Assembly (NCBI RefSeq): GCF_009727055.1 | Contig: NC_052350.1 | Span: forward strand, 36,784,874-36,848,873 | Direction: 5' to 3' | From: Benincasa hispida | Taxonomy: Eukaryota; Streptophyta; Magnoliopsida; Cucurbitales; Cucurbitaceae | DNA length: 64,000 nt | In this document: piece after piece, positions 58,024 to 64,000 of the stretch | Numbering within the stretch: the first letter of the stretch is position 1 | Layout: each line of letters begins with the position of its first letter | The notes under the pieces: generated by a model | The model's input: only the letters and a program-made list of their open reading frames with translations | Told to the model about the DNA's origin: nothing | The model's database searches: none | Translations under genes and position numbers: made by a program

Positions 58024-58696
58024 TGTTGGGTGAAAATTTAACTTTCAAAACAAAGAAGGAACCAACTTTGTTGGTTGGAGAATCCCACATTGGAAAATTT
58101 GGTGTTGGAAGTCTCTTTTATGTACTCCAACTTTGTGTTTTGGGTTTGGGCCCCAAGGGGTAACCATGTTTTGGAGAAGTGAAGAGATAGACCAATGTGG
58201 GTTCGGTGGACATCTCGCGCGCCGCCGTCCGGTCGGGTGAGGCGTGTGTGATGATTATTTTTAATAAAAAATACTATTTTATTTTTTATTATTATTTTTT
58301 TTATTTTTAAAATGGTCCATTGATTATTTTTAAAATGGTCCGTTGATTAATTTTAAAGCAGTTCGTAAGACACAGAATTCATTTTCTAAATTCCCACTTC
58401 ATTTTCTTTTCCTCCTCTATCTTAGCTTTCCGAGCAGTGAGTTTAGAAAGGTGTACATTCTGATCAGTAACGGTGCATTTCTGATTGGTTTTTATTTGGC
58501 TGTTTTATCTTAGGACGACGTGGCAATTTTCAAACCTGCTTGCACACTTGGGCAGAGCCGCGAAACGTCTTAAAGAGAGCGAGCTCTGCGACTCAACCTA
58601 TAACGAGTTTCTGTTTTGCAGGTTTTGCTCTTCGCTTGACCGTCATGCCTTAATGGCTTACAATTCGTCGTTTTGAGGGCCCTGCTATTTCCAACA
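58024..58696 (+). repeat. 3' LTR of copia element (673 bp)
   Basis: TGTTGGGTGAAAATTTAAC...GCTATTTCCAACA. Differs from the 5' LTR by many substitutions and by loss of the TATA-containing segment, so the insertion is old or the LTRs have been gene-converted with other copies. Confidence 0.88.
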
Positions 58697-58902
58697 AATA
58701 ATTAACATAAAAGTTCAACAACTACACCAATTCCTTAGATATAACGCGTCTAGCCACTCGTAATCAAAAAATTAAAATTAACACCTACAAAAAGTCCCAT
58801 GATAGCCACTACAATATTAAGGAAAAGGAGAAAAACCCCCTGTCACTCTTTGGCTTGAATTTCACTCTCTCTATGCTTGTTAATTTTTATAATCCTTTAT
58901 TT
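58697..58902. other. Spacer between copia element and solo LTR
   Basis: Begins with the AATAA duplication. AT-rich, with no feature seen before the AGTTT duplication at 58,903. Confidence 0.4.
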
Positions 58903-58907
58903 AGTTT

Positions 58908-59550
58908 GGTTCACACGAGGTTTCCAAAGAAACATGTTTTGTAGAGTTGAACTTATGTTTATATAGATTTAATGTAGATGTGGTTCGATCTCTAGTACTT
59001 GATCCTCTAATTTTCTCTTGATTGAATGTGTGTGCTTCATTTAAAGAATCGAAGATTGTTTGTAATTTCAAGAAGTGTTCAGCTTCAGGAGTTAAAGAAT
59101 CTTCTAATTTTTGGGAGAATTCTCTCTATGCTCTCTCAAGTGCAAAATTTCTGATCTCCTTCAAATGAAAAGAGCTCCTACATTTATAGAATTCTAAGGT
59201 GAGCTTTGTGAGCTTAGAATGGTTGGTCCATAGACATGACCCTTGGGCTCAATTAATTGAATTTGAGCTTTAGTTAGCCTTTGAGCCAAATTAAGTCTAT
59301 TTTCGAGCTAAAATAGATTTTAGCCCAAATATCAATACTAAATTAAACCAAATTATTATATTCAATCCAACCATGATGGTGATAATGAAAACATGTGGCA
59401 TCATTGGGATTTGTCAACTTATGTCTTCAATTTCGATTTGGGATACAAGTCAACCTTTAATTAGTTCGAAATTTGATGATTTATAATTTTGTTATTAATT
59501 TAAAAAATAACGTGACGATTTATGATTTGTACAAAATTTATCACTCAACA
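58908..59550 (-). repeat. Solo gypsy LTR, TSD AGTTT
   Basis: Minus strand TGTTGAGTGATAAATTTTG ... CTCGTGTGAACC; same family as the LTR at 17,028 but diverged and without the minisatellites. Perfect 5-bp duplications AGTTT at 58,903-58,907 and 59,551-59,555. Minus-strand TATA-like TCTATAAATG lies at about 59,177-59,186. Confidence 0.8.
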
Positions 59551-59555
59551 AGTTT

Positions 59556-60330
59556 TTCTCACCATAGTTATTCTCAAACATTCCATTTAACTCGCAAGGA
59601 TTGATATATTTAATTTATACAAATAAACTTGTGAAAGTCACTCTTTCAACTTCAAACGAGCAAGAATTTATTCTAGGAATAGCTCCCACTATGTGTGATT
59701 ACTGGCAAAGAAGTTGAAATATATGTTTCATAAAAAATGTACACGGCAATAAATTGGACTTCTCATGATACAAGGAAGAACACTAAATCTAGGGGGGAGA
59801 AAAGAGAAAAACAGTTATAAAAGCTAAATTCCCAAGTTTTTTCCAAAATAAAAGTGGAGTTTTTCCAATTTTCCAAAATTTATCACAATTATTTAGTGTG
59901 ATCAATTTATAATGATAGATGACAGTCATTAAATTTCATAAAACAAAAAATGTGCATCTTTTACGAAAAAATGCAAAAATTCAAAATTTTCGAATTTTAT
60001 GATAGTTATTTTTTGTCTTACTAATTTATAACTATAGTTAACCGTCATTAAAAGTAATAATTTTTCGAAGTCATTATTTTGGAAAAAATGTTTTTGGCAA
60101 GAAAAATTGGAAATTTTTTATTATTTTTATTTTTATTTTAATGACTTTTTCTAGTATTATCAATATAGGATTTATATTAATTGTCATTAGACAAACAACT
60201 AATTACGAAGAAACTTAATTTTGTGCCTATGACCACTTCAGTTGCTTTTTCTTAAAATGATGAAAAAATATTATTGGATGGTTTTTTGGCTTTCTTAAAC
60301 GTATTTTTAAACTATAAACAAATATAAGGT
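59556..60330. other. AT-rich DNA, no gene
   Basis: Repeated 'AATTTATNACNATNGTTA' words in both orientations near 59,880-60,050 suggest a decayed inverted-repeat element, but no ends could be fixed. Confidence 0.35.
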
Positions 60331-61541
60331 GTATTTGGGAGTGATTTTTGACATAGCTGAAGTCACTCTTGTCATTGTCAAAATCTCTTTCCTGTAAAAT
60401 AATTATGTTTGGCAAGAAAATACAATTGATCTTGAAAAATAAAAAATCACTCTAAGTTGATTTTTGAAATGTCACTAACCAAGTGATTTTTCCTTTTGGT
60501 GAATCACCTTAAACATTTTTCTCTTTTTCTTAGCCCATCAACCATCATAGTACAACCAAAGAAAAACCAAACTTTTGATGTTGTTGGACCATTATGGGCT
60601 TTAAAAGTCTTTTGCATTTAAAGTCCTCTCATCCCCTCAAATAATTTTCCACATTGTAAAGATACCATCGAGTTTTTTTCATATTGGTTAATGATTTTTT
60701 TTATTAACAAATTTTTGTCCATATAATTTCAATAAATCTTAAAATTAGTCATCATGCAGTTAGTTTATTGTTATTTTTTCTTTTTAAAAAATTTAATCTT
60801 TACCATAAATTGTGAAACTATATTCACATAGTATTTTTTTTGTTTATGAAAATTATTATTATTATTTAACTTATTTTGATACAAATTAATGTTGAAGAAC
60901 TAAATTTAAAGTTTATTGAAAATATAAAGACTAAATTTTATAATAAACCAAAAGAAAAAAAATTAATAAAAATAGATATGTGTTATAATTATTTAGTTAA
61001 ATAAATTTATAAATATAAATTACTATTTTTAGTAATTTAGTAATTTTAAATTACTTTTCAACCAAACATAATAATTCAAAATCATTTTTAAATACTTAAA
61101 AATCGATTTTAAAAGTTTGGACTCATACATAAATATGATTGTTTATGCCTCGGTTAGTAACCATTTCGATTTTTGTTTTTGGTTTTTAAAAATTAAGCTT
61201 ATTTTATTCTCATTTCTTACAATAATTTACATCTTTCTTAAGTATAATGGTTGAATTCTTAACCAAATTCCAAAAACAAGAACAAATTTTTAAAAGCTAT
61301 TTTTTTTAGTTTTCAAAATTTGACTTAGTTTTTTAAACCGTTTGTAAAAAGTAGATAACAAATGAATAAATTTAGAGATCGAAATAGTGTTTACAGTCTT
61401 AATTTAAAAAAAAAAAAAAAAAACCAAATGATTATCAAATGGTTATCAAATGGAGCCTTAAAAATCAATTTTACAAAGTCAATTGTTCTTAAATCTCTTG
61501 TTATCAAATCATTACCCTAATTATCACTCTCAAACATGCCC
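60331..61541. mobile_element. Possible hAT-like TIR element remnant
   Basis: GGTGTATTTGGGAGTGATTT at 60,329 and, inverted, ATTATCACTCTCAAACATGC near 61,521-61,538 look like decayed terminal inverted repeats. No target duplication fits well. A second element (61,147-61,457) seems to be nested inside. Confidence 0.4.
61147..61457. mobile_element. Small TIR element (MITE-like), nested
   Basis: GCCTCGGTTAGTAACCATTT at the left and AAATGGTTATCAAATGGAGCC (last 20 bases considered) at the right are imperfect inverted repeats. The interior is T/A-rich with an 18-A run. Related text ('GATAACTATTTTGCTTTTAG') appears at 63,768. Confidence 0.45.
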
Positions 61542-62287
61542 TAAAATGCTGAGTAGAAATCAATATTACATTTTAACTATTAAAAGGAATTTTTACCATA
61601 TGGAAAGACAAGAGGAAATCTTTGCAAGCTTAACAATAAAAAATAATAATAATAATAAATGAAGGTGCCAATAAAGAAAGAAAATCAACACATTGATCTT
61701 GGACTTAGACAACTTAGATGATTAACTAAAGCCTAATACATTAATCAATATTTTTTATTGATTAATCAATCATTATGACATTAAATATTTTAAATACCTC
61801 AAATTAAAGAACTTCAATGCAAATCTTTGATATAATCTTATCATGATCCACAAACTCCCTTTGATTATAATTAAATATCCAAGTAGTTCCGACCAAAGTG
61901 GATAGTCACAATCATCATACAAAGTTGTAATAAAATAATTTTATACAACGGATTAAAACATTGGAAGTTCATTTTTTTTAATTAATTTTAATTTTACAGT
62001 CAATAGCCTGAAGTATTCATTTAGTATTAAATATATAGAAAGCTAAGTATACTTAGTTTTTTACTTGGTCTTCGTAATATAATTTTATGGATTTGTTTGA
62101 AATTTCATACTTTCCATTATTGGTTATTATTGTAATCACTATTATTTTAAAAATTGTAATTAACCATACGTATACTAGCATGAACTATTTTTTGAGTATT
62201 AATTATTTTGATCATGTTGAATAATATATATACATATTTTAATATTGCTTTAATAATATTTAGAGGGTACGTGGATATATAGATCCA
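61542..62287. other. AT-rich DNA, no gene
   Basis: Contains an (AAT)n run near 61,640 and no supported feature. Confidence 0.4.
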
Positions 62288-62295
62288 AACATCTA

Positions 62296-62605
62296 AGGGG
62301 GCGTTTGGAGTAAAAATTATCATAAGATTATAATAATCATATCTTCCTACAATAAATACTATTTCAGAACCCCCACTTGCTACAATATTTACAATTTGCT
62401 GTAGTTTTTACTATTTGACATTCATCATTTTTTATTCTTTGCTACAGTGTTTACTATTTTCTTCTCAAACTAAAATAGTTTACACCTCAAATATATACTA
62501 TTATTATCCAAACTAAAATAATCTACACCCCAAATGTAAACTATTAAAACTCAACTATAATAACCTAAGAGTATAATAATCAATCTCTTGCCCCAAACAT
62601 CCCCT
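62296..62605. mobile_element. hAT-like MITE (310 bp)
   Basis: AGGGGGCGTTTGGAGTAAA at the left and TTGCCCCAAACATCCCCT at the right are inverted repeats. The 8-bp flanks AACATCTA (62,288-62,295) and AACATTTT (62,606-62,613) agree at 6 of 8 positions, as expected for an aged hAT duplication. No coding capacity. Confidence 0.6.
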
Positions 62606-62613
62606 AACATTTT

Positions 62614-62954
62614 GGTGTATCGTATAAAGTCGTTAACTCGAGATTCAAATTTTAATTTGATTTGTTTTTTTTCTTTTCTTTTTTTAACTAGATTATAGTT
62701 TATTTTTAGGATTGAAAATTCACTGGTTTTTAGCTTGGTTTTGAAACTTTAGAGTCCATATGATTTTTGAAAATTATCCTTTATCTTCTTACTATTGTTT
62801 TACACGTGTTTCATTGTAAAATTTTGAATTCTTAACCAAATATAATTCTAAAAAACAAAGCCTTGTTTTTTCTTTTTTCAAAACATTGTTTGGATTTTGA
62901 GAATAAACCTAATTAAAAAGTATATAATAAAAATAGAGAAATCAGTAGGTGAAA
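62614..62954. other. AT-rich DNA, no gene
   Basis: Contains 'TTGAATTCTTAACCAAAT', shared with the small TIR element at 61,147-61,457, so probably an element fragment. Confidence 0.35.
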
Positions 62955-62962
62955 GTGATATT

Positions 62963-63710
62963 CTATGAAGCACAAATACTTCATGTGAGGCAATATCAGA
63001 CATGTATTGGATATCGATACTTCCAGATACTTCTCAAATACGTATCTAACATGCGATTTGACGTATCTATTTCTACGCGTACTTTTTTTTAAAGAAAAAA
63101 GACAAGCAACTCATTTAATCTTTCTCAATCTAAAACTAGACAACATATTTAAAAAGCTCACTAATCGAGTCCAAAACTAAAAGGAATAAATAAATAAATA
63201 ATGGACCAAACCCTAGACTAGAATCATCTAATCTCCATCTTCACATTTGAGTCCCTACAAAGTCCACCAAAATATAAATCATTTGGATATCTTCAACAAT
63301 TCAATGAAGAAGTTCTTCGTTTATCTTCATACTTCTCCCTCTAATATTCTTCTTCTTCATCTTCTTTGCAATATGAGTCACTTTTCTATTGGATTTTATT
63401 AACTATTGTACTTCAACATCTTAGATGTTGCTTCTTTTTTTTGTGTGTATTGTATTTCAATGTTTGTATTCTATTTTGTGTTATTGTTATTAACTTGTAT
63501 GCTAAATTTATCTATATCCTAGATCTTTTTAAAGAAAAAATATATATATTTTCAACGTTGTCAGTATCCTTGTTTTTTAGAAATATATTTATTAAAAATA
63601 TATATAAAAAGAATGGCACATCCTTAGACGTACACGTATCTTAGTTTTTTAGAAATTGATGAACCACCGTATCTGATCGTATCCGTATCGTCTGTGTCTG
63701 TGCTTCATAG
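62963..63710. mobile_element. TIR element (748 bp), perfect 8-bp TSD GTGATATT
   Basis: CTATGAAGCACA at 62,963 and, inverted, TGTGCTTCATAG ending at 63,710 with minor mismatch inside. Perfect 8-bp duplications GTGATATT at 62,955-62,962 and 63,711-63,718. Sub-terminal 'GTATCNGATNCGTATC' words on both sides. 8-bp duplications point to the hAT superfamily. The frame 63,366-63,644 inside is T-rich and matches nothing I know; no transposase is visible. Confidence 0.75.
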
Positions 63711-63718
63711 GTGATATT

Positions 63719-64000
63719 TACAGGCTTAATTTTAAAAAATCAAAAACTAAAATCTTATGTTCCGGTCGATAACTATTTTGCTTTTAGTTTTCTATTTTTT
63801 TCAAATACATGTTTGTTTTCTCCTCATTTATTTATCATAATTTTCAATTTTCTTTAAAAAAAAATTGAATTTTTAATCAAAAACCAGAAACAAAAACAAA
63901 TATTTAAAGTCACGTTTGTTAAGCATTTAGTTTTTAGTTTTTCTTTTTTTTTTTTTTTTGGGAAAATTAAGGTTATTTTCTCTTGATTTTTTTATAATAG
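63719..64000. other. AT-rich DNA to window end
   Basis: T-rich runs and 'GTTTGTTAAGCATTTAGTTTTTAG' character (20-base part: GTTTGTTAAGCATTTAGTTT), related to the small TIR element at 61,147. No gene. Confidence 0.35.

Larger units (their letters stand above)
53470..58696 (+). mobile_element. Full-length but dead Ty1/copia element, TSD AATAA
   Basis: LTRs 53,470-54,182 and 58,024-58,696; perfect 5-bp duplications AATAA at 53,465-53,469 and 58,697-58,701. Order: gag, (zinc knuckle and protease missing), pre-integrase/integrase, reverse transcriptase, RNase H, PPT (58,014-58,022). The order integrase before RT is diagnostic of copia. Many stops and frameshifts. A normal Met-tRNA PBS was not seen after the 5' LTR. 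Confidence 0.9.

Overview
This window looks like transposon-rich intergenic DNA from a flowering plant. A cucurbit (Cucumis or a relative) is most likely, because the gag-like proteins and LTR texts match my memory of melon and cucumber Ty3/gypsy and Ty1/copia elements; no search could be run to confirm it. The DNA is AT-rich and dense with stop codons. I found no intact host gene, rRNA gene, tRNA gene or CRISPR array. Almost every longer open frame is either retrotransposon debris or a frame accidentally open through low-complexity DNA.

Region by region: 1-3,529 is a minus-strand gag-only gypsy element cut by the window edge, sitting against a CACTA transposon end (to 3,998). 3,999-8,879 is a decayed minus-strand copia element interrupted by an Athila-like LTR, which is itself interrupted by a copia solo LTR (5,235-6,979). 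9,470-15,278 is a decayed SIRE-like copia element split by another solo LTR (11,288-13,206, TSD AATGT). 15,279-24,534 is a diverged LTR of the same broad type, split by a complete non-autonomous gypsy element (17,028-24,386, TSD GGCTC). 24.5-27.8 kb holds internal debris, a palindromic TATC/GATA repeat field and purine-rich DNA. 27,827-34,682 is a minus-strand Athila-like element lacking recognisable coding domains, with a solo LTR inside its left LTR. 34.7-36.6 kb holds an LTR fragment and AT-rich repeats. Two CACTA elements follow (36,589-38,904, TSD ATC; 40,782-43,869, TSD TGG). The second carries a minus-strand multi-exon ULP1-type cysteine protease relic. A minus-strand LTR (44.3-46.1 kb) and an AT-rich repeat come next.

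47,444-53,200 is a miniature retrotransposon (148-bp LTRs) split by a Tekay/Del-like solo LTR, which contains a further LTR. The right part of this nest contains an exact 38-bp Nextera mate-pair junction adapter between two copies of the same ~99 bp, which is a library or assembly artefact rather than biology. 53,470-58,696 is a full-length but dead copia element (TSD AATAA). 58,908-59,550 is a solo LTR (TSD AGTTT). The rest is AT-rich DNA with several small TIR elements.

The elements do not work together as a pathway. They record successive insertions, LTR-LTR recombination and decay. The least routine biological items are the ULP1-bearing CACTA element without a visible transposase, the CACTA element carrying a piece of a retrotransposon LTR, and the gypsy family whose non-gag interior is a series of minisatellites.
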